A stretch of DNA of 12,848 bases from an uncultured Oscillospiraceae bacterium. GTDB taxonomy: Bacteria; Bacillota_A; Clostridia; Oscillospirales; Oscillospiraceae. Location: the NCBI GenBank assembly GCA_934561335.1, contig CAKTGD010000029.1, positions 1 through 12,848 on the forward strand. The letters are read 5' to 3'. Below, piece by piece: positions 1-7,628 of the stretch. Position numbers and translations under genes: made by a program. Below the pieces are notes generated by a model. The model did not search any database, was not told where the DNA came from, and saw nothing but the letters and a program-made list of their open reading frames with translations. Every line of letters begins with the position of its first letter. The stretch's first letter is position 1.

Positions 1-117
1 CTGAAGCCCGCCACCGTGGAGACCGGCGCCGAGGTGAAGGTGCCCCTGTTCATCAACATCGGCGACAAGATCACCATTGATACCCGCACCGGCGAATATC
101 TGAGCCGCTGCAAGTAA
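1..117 (+). CDS. efp: Elongation factor P, C-terminal end (partial)
   Basis: The window opens inside a + strand reading frame whose last 38 residues match the C-terminal OB-fold (domain III) of EF-P: a [17 protein letters not shown] stretch, then a [15 protein letters not shown] ending, closed by TAA. EF-P binds ribosomes stalled at polyproline stretches and promotes peptide bond formation in the cytoplasm. The N-terminal KOW domain and the modified lysine/arginine loop lie outside the window. No terminator is visible after the stop, and the next gene starts 43 nt later with its own ribosome site and no clear promoter, so the two are probably co-transcribed. The identification rests on recognition of the conserved C-terminal motif; only the upstream part is missing. 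Confidence 0.93.
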   Translation: MKPATVETGAEVKVPLFINIGDKITIDTRTGEYLSRCK

Positions 118-160
118 GCTGACGATTCTTTTCAACCAACTGTACAGAAAGGAGCCAATC

Positions 161-586
161 ATGGGTATTTCTGAAAAGGTAGCATATCTCAAGGGTCTGG
201 CCGAGGGTCTGGCTCTGGATACCGACAGCAAGGAGGGCAAGCTGATTGCCGCCATCATCGACGTGCTGGACGTCATGGCCGACGAGATCGTGGACATGCA
301 GGATGAGATGGTGGATCTGGAGGACGGTCTGGATGCCGTCAGCGACGACCTCAGCGAGGTGGAGGAGTCCCTCTACGAGCTGGAGGACGAGGAAGATGAC
401 GACGAGGATGAAGAGGATTGCTTCATGACCACCTGCCCCGAGTGCGAGGAGGAGGTCTACTTCGACGAGTCCGTTCTGGAGGATGGCGAAGTGGTGTGCC
501 CCAACTGCGGCACCAAGCTGGAGTTTGACCTCAGCGACCTTGCCAACGCCCTCAACGACGCTGCGGACGAGAACGAGGATCAGTAA
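161..586 (+). CDS. Small acidic zinc-ribbon protein (CD1247 N-terminal domain type)
   Basis: 141 residues starting at ATG 161, with an AGAAAGGAG ribosome site about 8 nt upstream. Residues 1-70 are predicted helical: MGISEKVAYLKGLAEGL, a hydrophobic IIDVLDVMADEI segment, then an acidic, heptad-like coiled coil. An almost purely Asp/Glu linker follows at about 74-86. The C-terminal part is a zinc ribbon with two CxxC knuckles (C92/C95 and C113/C116), so it very likely binds one zinc. The N-terminal motif matches the family named after C. difficile CD1247, found widely in Clostridia; no biochemical function is established as far as I know. Being downstream of efp and lacking its own evident promoter suggests a translation- or transcription-related cytoplasmic role, but this is inference. 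Strong acidity and the ribbon would fit a protein-protein or nucleic-acid contact module. Confidence 0.88.
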   Translation: MGISEKVAYLKGLAEGLALDTDSKEGKLIAAIIDVLDVMADEIVDMQDEMVDLEDGLDAVSDDLSEVEESLYELEDEEDDDEDEEDCFMTTCPECEEEVYFDESVLEDGEVVCPNCGTKLEFDLSDLANALNDAADENEDQ

Positions 587-608
587 CCATATCTAACCGT
601 ATATAAAG

Positions 609-634
609 AAGAGAGCCGTATGGCTCTCTTTTTT
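609..634 (+). terminator. Intrinsic terminator after the zinc-ribbon gene
   Basis: A perfect 9-bp stem (AAGAGAGCC, 609-617, with GGCTCTCTT, 622-630) encloses a GTAT tetraloop and runs directly into a six-T tract (629-634). It lies 22 nt after the stop of the zinc-ribbon gene and closes the efp unit. The AAGAG 5' arm gives it some ability to act in reverse, but no minus-strand gene is nearby. Confidence 0.9.
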
Positions 635-663
635 GTATATCCCCATCAGGAAATCATATATCC

Positions 664-693
664 GCATTCGCAAACATATAGTTGCAATACGCA
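664..693 (+). promoter_or_regulatory. Candidate operator: direct repeat overlapping the -35 box
   Basis: GCATTCGCA (664-672) and GCAATACGCA (684-693) are imperfect direct repeats about 20 nt apart, roughly two helical turns. The second copy overlaps the -35 box. An imperfect inverted pair, GCAAAC and GTTGC, lies between them (670-685). Because the first gene encodes a Cro/C1-type DNA-binding protein, autoregulation here is plausible, but the repeats are short and this is only a suggestion. Confidence 0.22.
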
Positions 694-710
694 GAATAAT
701 AAGGTAAAAT
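682..710 (+). promoter_or_regulatory. Sigma-70/SigA promoter of the regulator-MMPL operon
   Basis: A -35 TTGCAA (682-687), 17-nt spacer and -10 TAAAAT (705-710) place the transcription start near 717 and give a leader of only about 24 nt before ATG 741. This also argues against the in-frame ATG at 711, which would lie upstream of the transcript. The -35, spacer length and -10 are identical to those of the ssnA promoter in this window. Confidence 0.78.
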
Positions 711-740
711 GTGGGCGACTGTCAAAAAGGGGGTGCGGCG

Positions 741-1010
741 ATGTTCGTTTCCTATAATAACTTATTCAAGCTGCTTATTGACAAAGGCTGGAGCAAGACG
801 GAGTTTGCCCGCGAGGTGGGCATCAGCTCCAACACGCTGGCCAAGCTGTCGAAAAATGAGCCGGTGTCCTTGGAGGTGCTGGCTCGGATCTGCCGCACGC
901 TGGACTGCGGTCTGGGCGATATCGTGCGGATTCTGCCGCCGGAGCCGCCGGCGGAGCTCGGCGGAAAGCTTTGCGGCATCAGTGAAAAGGAGGCGGGGGG
1001 AAGAACATGA
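741..1010 (+). CDS. XRE (Cro/C1)-type HTH transcriptional regulator
   Basis: 89 residues. ATG 741 was chosen because AAGGGGG lies 7 nt upstream and the promoter -10 ends at 710; an in-frame ATG at 711 would have no leader. The whole protein is a single Cro/C1 helix-turn-helix domain: FKLLIDKGWSKTEFAREVGI (scaffold and helix 2), the recognition region SSNTLAKLSKNEPV, then SLEVLARICRTLDC, the usual third-helix segment of the HTH_26-like family. It has a short, Pro/Gly-rich tail after residue 65 and no ligand or sensor domain. It is the first gene of a tight operon and its TGA overlaps the ATG of the MMPL gene (ATGA, 1007-1010), implying translational coupling. It is probably the local regulator of the operon; whether it represses or activates cannot be read from the sequence. 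Confidence 0.9.
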   Translation: MFVSYNNLFKLLIDKGWSKTEFAREVGISSNTLAKLSKNEPVSLEVLARICRTLDCGLGDIVRILPPEPPAELGGKLCGISEKEAGGRT

Positions 1011-3448
1011 GCGACACAGCCAAGGGGCCGTCCTTCATGGAAAAGCTGGCCACATTCATTGTGGATAAGCGTAATCTCATTTTTCTGATCACGATTATCG
1101 GCCTGATTTTTTCCGCCTTTTCCCGCAATTGGGTGCAGGTGGAAAATGACCTGACCTTCTATCTGCCTGACCATTCTCAGACCAAGCAGGCGCTGGCCGT
1201 CATGGACGAGCAGTTCATCACTTACGGTACCGCGCAGGTCATGGTGGCCAATGTTACGCCTGCGCAGGCGGAGAAGCTGGCCGACCAGATCAGGGATGTC
1301 AAGGGCGTTCAGAGCGTGGACTATGATGAAACGACCGATCATTATAACGATCTTGCCGCGCTTTATTCTGTCACCTTTGCCTATGACGAGGATGATGACG
1401 CGTGTCTTGATTCCCTGTCGGCCGTCAAGGCGCTTTTGTCGGATTATGACCTGTATGTGACCACGGATCTGGGCAATACCCAGCAGGAGACCATCGAGCG
1501 TGAGATCAATATCATTATGGTCTATGTGGCAATCGTTATTTTGCTGGTGCTCACCTTTACCTCCGAGACCTATGGCGAGGTGCCGGTACTGATCCTCACC
1601 TTTGTGGTGGCGCTGGTGCTCAATCAGGGCACCAACTTCCTGATGGGAAAGATCTCCTTTGTGTCCAATTCCGTCACCAGTATTCTCCAGCTGGCGTTGT
1701 CCATCGACTACGCCATCATCTTCTGCAACCGCTTTAAAGAGGAGCACCGTATGCTGGAGCTGCGCGAGGCGGTGATCATTTCCCTCAGCAAATCCATTCC
1801 CGAGATCGGCGCCAGCAGCCTGACCACCATCGGCGGATTGGTGGCCATGCTGTTCATGCAGTTTAAGCTTGGCCCGGATATGGCCCTGTGCCTGATCAAA
1901 TCCATTCTCTTTGCGCTGTTGTCTGCCTTTGTGGTGATGCCGGGACTGCTGATGCTCTTTGGCCCCCTGATCGATAAAACGCAGCACCGCAGCTTTGTGC
2001 CCAAGATCCCCTTTGTGGGCCGGTTCGACTATGCCACGCGCCATGTGGTGCCCATCATCTTTGCCGTGCTGATCGTGGTGGGCTTTCTCCTGTCCTCCCG
2101 GTGTCCCTATGCGTATGGCTACAGTATCCTGTCCACGCCCAAGCAAAACGAAACCCAAAAGGCCGAGCAGATGATCGAGGATACCTTTACCTCCAGCAAT
2201 ATGCTGGCGCTGATGGTGCCGGTGGGCGATTATGAAAAGGAGTCGGCCATGCTGGCGGAGCTGGAGCAATACGACGAGGTGGATCACACCATGGGCCTGA
2301 CCAATATCGAGGCCATGGACGGCTATATGCTGGCCGACGAGCTGACGCCCCGCCAGTTTGCCGAGCTGGCCGGTCTGGATTACGAGGCAGCGCTGGTGGT
2401 CTATTCCGCCTATGCCGCCAAGCAGGAGGACTACGGCCAGCTGGTAGGTAAGATTGCCGCCTACAAGGTGCCGCTGCTGGATATGTTCCTCTTCGTCTGC
2501 GATCAGGTGGATTCCGGCCTTGTCACGCTGGGCGATGACCAGACCGCCACACTGAAAGACGCGCAGGTGCAGATGACCAGTGCCAAAAACCAGCTGCGCG
2601 GTCAGGATTACAGCCGCATGCTGGTCTACCTCACCCTGCCGGAAAGCGGCGATGAGACCTATGCCTTCACCGATACCATTCTGGATATGGCCAAACGATA
2701 TTACCCCGACGCTCATGTATATCTGGCCGGAGAATCCACCAACGAATATGATTTTGAAAAGTCCTTTGCCGTGGATAATACGGTGGTCAGCATCGTGTCG
2801 GTGCTGGTGGTTATGGTGGTGCTGCTGTTCACCTTCAACTCCGCCGGTATGCCGGTGCTGCTGATCCTTGTGATTCAGGGCTGTATCTGGATCAATTTCT
2901 CCGTGCCCACCATCACCGGCAAATACCTGTTCTACCTCAGCTATCTGATCGTCAGCTCCATCCAGATGGGCGCCAATATCGACTACGCCATTGTCATTGC
3001 CAGCCGCTATCAGGAGCTGAAGGTCAAAATGCACCACCGGGATGCCATAGTGGAAACGCTGAACTTCGCGTTTCCCACCATCATCACCTCCGGCACCATT
3101 TTGTCCGTCTGCGGCTTCCTCATCGGCAGCATGACCTCCGAGCCGGTCATTGCCGGCATCGGAGAGAGTCTGGGCCGCGGCACGGTGATTTCCATCATCA
3201 TGGTCATGCTTGCCCTGCCCCAGATCCTGCTGGTAGGCAGCGGCATTGTGGATAAAACATCCTTCTCGGTGCCCTCCATGGTGGAAAAGCGCACCGGCCA
3301 TGGCCGCATTGTGGTCAACGGCATGGTGCACGGCCGGATCAACGGCACGGTTCGCGGCATGATGCGCGCCACTGTGGAAGGCGACGTAGACCTGAATATG
3401 CTCTCCGCGTCAGAATCGGAGGGAGAGGAGGCAGACGATGAAGAATAA
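1007..3448 (+). CDS. MMPL/RND-superfamily membrane transporter
   Basis: 813 residues, starting in the ATGA overlap with the regulator gene; AAAAGGAGG (985-993) plus a G-rich run precede it. The internal duplication typical of RND/MMPL proteins is clear: TM1 (about 23-38), a large extracytoplasmic loop (39-166), TM2-6, TM7 (about 347-364), a second loop (365-591), then TM8-12 to about 748. Both halves keep the Asp-Tyr pair in the TM4/TM10 equivalents (IDYAIIF, D234/Y235; IDYAIVI, D659/Y660), which carry proton relay in MmpL-type transporters, so it is probably an active proton-driven exporter. The substrate is unknown; family members move lipids, lipid-linked molecules or toxic compounds. Oddly, residues 771-798 after the last TM form tandem tetrapeptides of the x-G-x-hydrophobic type, followed by an acidic tail. 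The gene overlaps the next one by 11 nt, so the GLUG protein is a likely partner. Confidence 0.92.
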   Translation: MSDTAKGPSFMEKLATFIVDKRNLIFLITIIGLIFSAFSRNWVQVENDLTFYLPDHSQTKQALAVMDEQFITYGTAQVMVANVTPAQAEKLADQIRDVKGVQSVDYDETTDHYNDLAALYSVTFAYDEDDDACLDSLSAVKALLSDYDLYVTTDLGNTQQETIEREINIIMVYVAIVILLVLTFTSETYGEVPVLILTFVVALVLNQGTNFLMGKISFVSNSVTSILQLALSIDYAIIFCNRFKEEHRMLELREAVIISLSKSIPEIGASSLTTIGGLVAMLFMQFKLGPDMALCLIKSILFALLSAFVVMPGLLMLFGPLIDKTQHRSFVPKIPFVGRFDYATRHVVPIIFAVLIVVGFLLSSRCPYAYGYSILSTPKQNETQKAEQMIEDTFTSSNMLALMVPVGDYEKESAMLAELEQYDEVDHTMGLTNIEAMDGYMLADELTPRQFAELAGLDYEAALVVYSAYAAKQEDYGQLVGKIAAYKVPLLDMFLFVCDQVDSGLVTLGDDQTATLKDAQVQMTSAKNQLRGQDYSRMLVYLTLPESGDETYAFTDTILDMAKRYYPDAHVYLAGESTNEYDFEKSFAVDNTVVSIVSVLVVMVVLLFTFNSAGMPVLLILVIQGCIWINFSVPTITGKYLFYLSYLIVSSIQMGANIDYAIVIASRYQELKVKMHHRDAIVETLNFAFPTIITSGTILSVCGFLIGSMTSEPVIAGIGESLGRGTVISIIMVMLALPQILLVGSGIVDKTSFSVPSMVEKRTGHGRIVVNGMVHGRINGTVRGMMRATVEGDVDLNMLSASESEGEEADDEE
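3317..3400 (+). repeat. Tetrapeptide (12-nt) repeat coding for the MMPL C-terminal tail
   Basis: Seven consecutive codon quartets (protein residues 771-798) follow the pattern x-Gly-x-Val/Ile/Met; the fifth replaces Gly by Ala and the last is degenerate (DLNM). Alternating hydrophobic residues with a Gly every fourth position resemble the short coils of a bactofilin-like beta-helix. The DNA copies have diverged, so the repeat is conserved as protein rather than as nucleotide sequence. Confidence 0.6.
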
Positions 3449-6400
3449 CCTGCACCGCGTCTGTGCGCTGCTGTTGGCGGCGCTGCTGCTGGGGGCCTGC
3501 CTGCCTGTTACGCGCAGCTATGCCGCGCCCGACGATGCCATCCATATCCGCACGGCTGAGGATCTGCGCACGCTTGCGGAAAACTGCGCGCTGGATACAT
3601 GGTCTCAGGGGAAAACCGTACTGCTGGAGGCGGATATTGCGCTTGAGGATGCCTCTTTCCTGCCCATTCCCAGCTTTGGCGGCACGTTTGATGGGCAGAA
3701 CCATACCATCAGCGGCGTCAACATCACGGACAGTCTTTCACCGGCGGGCCTGTTTGGCCAGCTGCAAAAGAGCGGCAGCCTGAGCCGCCTTCAGGTAGAG
3801 GGCACGGTAGCCCCGTCTGGTGACGGCGTCGATGTGGGCGGCATTGTGGGCGTCAATAGCGGCAGCATCGAGACCTGCGTTTTTACCGGAACGCTGTCCG
3901 GTAAGCAGCGGATAGGCGGCATCGCGGGGGAGAACACCGCCGCGGGCGTGATCCGCTATTGCAGCGTCAAGGGGGCGGTGGCCGGCCGCGGTATGACCGG
4001 CGGCATTGCCGGATGCAATATGGGCCGCATCGAGTCCTGTCAGAATAACGCCTATGTGAATATTGAGAGCACAGACCCCTCCATCGACCTTGAGAATCTG
4101 GATCTGGGCTTTTCACTGGACCTCTCCAAGCTCAGCACGCTGGATACCTCCGGTATGGCCACGGATACCGGCGGCATCGCCGGATACTCCTCCGGTGTGA
4201 TCGGCAGCTGTACCAATCAGGCCACCGTGGGCTATCAGCATATCGGCTATAACACCGGCGGCATCGTGGGGCGCAGCTGCGGCCAGCTGATCTCCTGCGT
4301 CAATAACGGCGCGGTCAACGGCCGCAAGGATGTGGGCGGCATTGCCGGACAGATCGAGCCTTATATCCGGATGAATACCTCGCCCGACTATCTTTCCCGC
4401 ATGGGCAGCCAGCTCCGTGAGCTGAATGCCCGGGTGAACCGGCTCAACCACGATGCGCAAAGCGAGTCCGACGCGCTGACCTCCCGGCTTGACAGTCTGA
4501 CCGGCGCGGTGGATCACGCCGTGGACGAACTGGAAAAACTGCTCCATTCCATCGGCGGCCAACGGGACGATACCGCGCCAAAGCGCACCCGTACCGCCTC
4601 TGCCGGTCTGGGCGTGACCCTGCCGGACGGCACCTACATCGTCAACCCCGATGTGTCGCTTCCCGATATTGACCTGCCTGATATATCCCTTCCGGATGTC
4701 AGCGGCTTCATCTCCGCCATCCACGGCATCGGCAGCCGTATTGAAGCGCTCAACGATGCCCTTTCCGGTATGGCGGGCACGCTGGCCGATGATCTGCGGG
4801 ATGTTACCGACCAGTTTGCGGCTCTGTCCGATACCATGGTCAGCGCCGTTTCCGATGCGCAGAACACCGAGGACGTGATCACCGACAGCTCTCAGTACAA
4901 TGTCGATCAGGTTACGCTGGGAAAGACCTCTCTTTGCAGCTCCTGCGCCGCCATTAACGGCGATGTGAACGTAGGCGGCGTGGTCGGCTCCATGGCGGTG
5001 GAGTATGAGCTGGACCCCGAAGATGACGTCAGCGGCACCTTGAGCGGTACCTATCGCCGCCAGTATGAGTATAAGGCCATCGTGCAGCACTGTACCAATA
5101 CCGGCGTGGTCACCGCCAAGCGCAGCTATGCCGGCGGCATCTGCGGCCGTATGGATCTGGGCCTTATCACCGGCAGCGAGGGATACGGCGCCGTCAGCAG
5201 CGAAAACGGCAGCTATGTAGGGGGCGTTGCCGGCATCACCGCCTCTGTTGTGCGGGGCAGCTATGCCAAATGTACCCTCAGCGGCAAGCGCTATGTGGGC
5301 GGCATTGTAGGCACCGGCGTGGCGGAAAAGGCCGGCGGCGGCTCCAGTACGGTGGCCGGATGCTGTTCGCTGGTGGAGATCACCGCCTGCCAGCAGTATC
5401 AGGGTGCCGTTTCCGGCAGCGATACCGGCGCTTTTTCCCACAACTATTTTGTGTCCGATACGCTGGCGGGGATCAACCGCCAGAGCTATACCGGCCGTGC
5501 CGAGCCTGTCACCTTTGCGGAGATGACGCAGCTGGAGGGAATGCCCGCTGATATGACCCGCTTTACCCTGTCCTTTGTGGCTGACGGTGTAACGCTGGCC
5601 GCCACCTCCTTCCAATACGGAGATTCCTTTGACGGCAGCATCTATCCCGACCTGCCCCGGAAGGAGGGCCGCTATACCGGCTGGGATCACAAGGAACTGA
5701 AAAATCTTCATTTTGATACGGTGGTCACGGCGGTGTATGACCAGTATGTGCCCGGTCTAGCCTCCTCCCAGCTCCGGGAGGATGGCCGCCCCGCCATTCT
5801 GGTGGAGGGCGCCTTTGACGAGACAGACACCATCGCCGCCGCCAACGAGATTCCCGCCCCTGAGAATTTCCATGTGGCACAGGGCGGCCTCGGCAGCCAG
5901 ATTGCCAGCTGCGCCGCCTCTCTCCGGATGGGCGAGGGACTGTCGGTGAACCGCCGCGTGGTGGAGCAGTGGCACGTTGAGATTCCCGGTGGTGGTACCC
6001 ACACCATTCGCTACCTGCCCCCGGAGGAGCAGACGGATCTCAAGCTCTATGTCAGGGAAGACGGCTTCTGGAAAACCGTTGAGTGGCAGGAGATCGGCAG
6101 CTATCTGGCCTTTACGGCATCGGGCAGCAGCGTGGAGTTTGCCGCCGTCACCACGGGAACGGCGTGGTGGCTGTGGGCGTTCCCGGCGGTGCTGGTATGC
6201 GCCGCGGCAGCGCTTGTGATCACCCGCCTGCGCAAAAAGAACACAAAGCGCAAGCCCCTTCCGGCCGCGTCGCCGTCGGGCAGCGAGCCGGCGGAGAACG
6301 CCGCCTCCGCAGCGCCGGTGAAGAAGCGCCGCCGGCTGCGTATCGTGCTGCTGGCCGCTGCCGCTGTGGCGGCGGTGCTGGTGCTGCGTACCACCGGCTT

Positions 6401-7607
6401 TGGCCGCTCTGTTGAAGCATACCGCCTGATGAACGCAGTGCTCAAGGAGAATCCCCAGTCCGCCGACCTGACCGTGCAGGGCGAACTGGGCGGACAGAGC
6501 GTGGATGCCACCGTGTCGCTCTGGCGCACCATGGAGGGGGATACGCCCGTTACCGTGGTGCAGCTCGACGGCGTGTCGCTGTACTATGCCAACGGCGTCC
6601 TCTACATGGAAAGCGGAAAGGCCTACGGCCTTGACGATGATCTGGCCCAGTGCTTCCGCCTGCCGAAGCAGGCTGCGGCGCTGTGCCGTCAGGTGCATGT
6701 GTCGTATGAGGGCTACGGCGGCGGCCGCGGCGCCTATTACATGACGGCGCAGGGGGATGACGCCGCTGCGGTGTGGTCGGCACTGCTGGCGGATGCCGTC
6801 AGCGTCACGGAGCAGCCGCAGGAGATTTCTGCGGTGCTGACGGTGGAGAAGGGCAGGGCGGCAGCCTTCCGCCTGAGCGTTACCATGCCCGGTGCTGCCG
6901 AGCCCTTCCTGCGTCTGGAGTTCACGCTTTATACCGGCGCGGAAACGCCCCGGATTCCCGACGCGGTGAAAACCGCCATTGCCGACGGTGCCGCGCCGGA
7001 GACGCTGCTGGGCGGCAATACCCTGCGCCTTCTCCATGCATGGACGTCGCTGCTGGGGCGCGACAGTCTGGCCGCGGATATGACGCTGTGGGCAGACTGC
7101 GGGCCGCTGGTGTTCCGCGACACCCTGCAATATGACCGCCGCACGGTAGACGGGACGGTGATCAGCCGCATCCGCAAGAATGCGCTGAACCTCTACTTCA
7201 CGGATAATAAACTGTGTGACGCCGAGGGCAATGTGCTGGCCCGCAGCGGGGAAAACGCCGTGGATCAGGCTACGCTGGTGGCCTTGGCCTATCAGCTGGC
7301 CATGAACGGCACACCCTCCCATATCCGTGCTGACGGACAGGATATTTACACCCTGTCGCTGGATGCGCAGGGCGCGGCAGATTTTGCCGCGGCCATCGCC
7401 CCTGAGGTGAAGATGCAGAATGTGACCTTTACTGCCGGCAGCGTGGAGCTGGCGGTGGAGGGTGACCGGTTGAAGAGCATCCGCGTCTCCTGCGGCGGAA
7501 ACGTACAGGTGCTGCTGGTGCAGGCGCAGGCCACGCTGGGCGCCGACATCGTCTTTACCCAGCGCAGCGACGCTTTTCCCGGCCCGGCGCTGAACGCGCT
7601 GAAATAA
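3438..7607 (+). CDS. Large GLUG-repeat surface protein with membrane anchor and C-terminal extracytoplasmic domain
   Basis: 1389 residues; ATG 3438 overlaps the MMPL gene end by 11 nt, with GAGAGGAGG 6 nt upstream. Residues 1-29 are a signal peptide (basic start, LLLAALLLGA core, SYA-AP cleavage site; the LGAC looks lipobox-like but is less convincing). About ten GLUG-type motifs (GGIxG...C) follow: six at about 132-308 and four at about 511-625, suggesting a beta-solenoid. Between them, 310-505 is predicted helical with two coiled-coil segments joined by PDxxL pentapeptides (404-424). Residues 709-770 resemble a Listeria-Bacteroides (InlB-type) repeat ending in GW. A TM (910-931) and RLRKKN stop-transfer come next, then a Lys/Arg-rich linker and a second TM (969-984). 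About 400 residues then return to the outside; they have a LolA/DUF-like beta pattern that I cannot assign. The role is unknown; the operon suggests it works with the MMPL exporter. Confidence 0.85.
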   Translation: MKNNLHRVCALLLAALLLGACLPVTRSYAAPDDAIHIRTAEDLRTLAENCALDTWSQGKTVLLEADIALEDASFLPIPSFGGTFDGQNHTISGVNITDSLSPAGLFGQLQKSGSLSRLQVEGTVAPSGDGVDVGGIVGVNSGSIETCVFTGTLSGKQRIGGIAGENTAAGVIRYCSVKGAVAGRGMTGGIAGCNMGRIESCQNNAYVNIESTDPSIDLENLDLGFSLDLSKLSTLDTSGMATDTGGIAGYSSGVIGSCTNQATVGYQHIGYNTGGIVGRSCGQLISCVNNGAVNGRKDVGGIAGQIEPYIRMNTSPDYLSRMGSQLRELNARVNRLNHDAQSESDALTSRLDSLTGAVDHAVDELEKLLHSIGGQRDDTAPKRTRTASAGLGVTLPDGTYIVNPDVSLPDIDLPDISLPDVSGFISAIHGIGSRIEALNDALSGMAGTLADDLRDVTDQFAALSDTMVSAVSDAQNTEDVITDSSQYNVDQVTLGKTSLCSSCAAINGDVNVGGVVGSMAVEYELDPEDDVSGTLSGTYRRQYEYKAIVQHCTNTGVVTAKRSYAGGICGRMDLGLITGSEGYGAVSSENGSYVGGVAGITASVVRGSYAKCTLSGKRYVGGIVGTGVAEKAGGGSSTVAGCCSLVEITACQQYQGAVSGSDTGAFSHNYFVSDTLAGINRQSYTGRAEPVTFAEMTQLEGMPADMTRFTLSFVADGVTLAATSFQYGDSFDGSIYPDLPRKEGRYTGWDHKELKNLHFDTVVTAVYDQYVPGLASSQLREDGRPAILVEGAFDETDTIAAANEIPAPENFHVAQGGLGSQIASCAASLRMGEGLSVNRRVVEQWHVEIPGGGTHTIRYLPPEEQTDLKLYVREDGFWKTVEWQEIGSYLAFTASGSSVEFAAVTTGTAWWLWAFPAVLVCAAAALVITRLRKKNTKRKPLPAASPSGSEPAENAASAAPVKKRRRLRIVLLAAAAVAAVLVLRTTGFGRSVEAYRLMNAVLKENPQSADLTVQGELGGQSVDATVSLWRTMEGDTPVTVVQLDGVSLYYANGVLYMESGKAYGLDDDLAQCFRLPKQAAALCRQVHVSYEGYGGGRGAYYMTAQGDDAAAVWSALLADAVSVTEQPQEISAVLTVEKGRAAAFRLSVTMPGAAEPFLRLEFTLYTGAETPRIPDAVKTAIADGAAPETLLGGNTLRLLHAWTSLLGRDSLAADMTLWADCGPLVFRDTLQYDRRTVDGTVISRIRKNALNLYFTDNKLCDAEGNVLARSGENAVDQATLVALAYQLAMNGTPSHIRADGQDIYTLSLDAQGAADFAAAIAPEVKMQNVTFTAGSVELAVEGDRLKSIRVSCGGNVQVLLVQAQATLGADIVFTQRSDAFPGPALNALK
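4647..4709 (+). repeat. PDxxL pentapeptide repeat inside the GLUG protein
   Basis: Residues 404-424 contain four consecutive units of Pro-Asp-hydrophobic-Ser/Asp-Leu (last unit ends in Gly-Phe), encoded by diverged 15-nt units. It sits between two predicted coiled-coil stretches in the insertion that splits the GLUG solenoid, so it probably is a rigid extended linker or hairpin turn. Confidence 0.65.
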
Positions 7608-7628
7608 CACAAAAGAGAGGGAACCGAC

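Noticed and set aside
711..740. Upstream in-frame ATG start for the XRE regulator
   Set aside because: It overlaps the -10 box, lies before the predicted transcription start, and has no ribosome site; ATG 741 has AAGGGGG.
752..3331. 859-residue open frame on the minus strand opposite the MMPL gene
   Set aside because: It is antisense to a clear membrane transporter; its composition (very rich in His, Gln, Gly, Asp) is typical of an antisense frame of GC-rich codons, with no ribosome site or family match.
3438..3530. Lipoprotein signal (LGAC) in the GLUG protein
   Set aside because: The motif exists, but a good signal peptidase I site (SYA-AP) follows and the protein already has membrane anchors; left open rather than called.
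4113..5711. 532-residue minus-strand open frame inside the GLUG gene
   Set aside because: Its apparent repeats are the complement of the GLUG repeats; no start signal.
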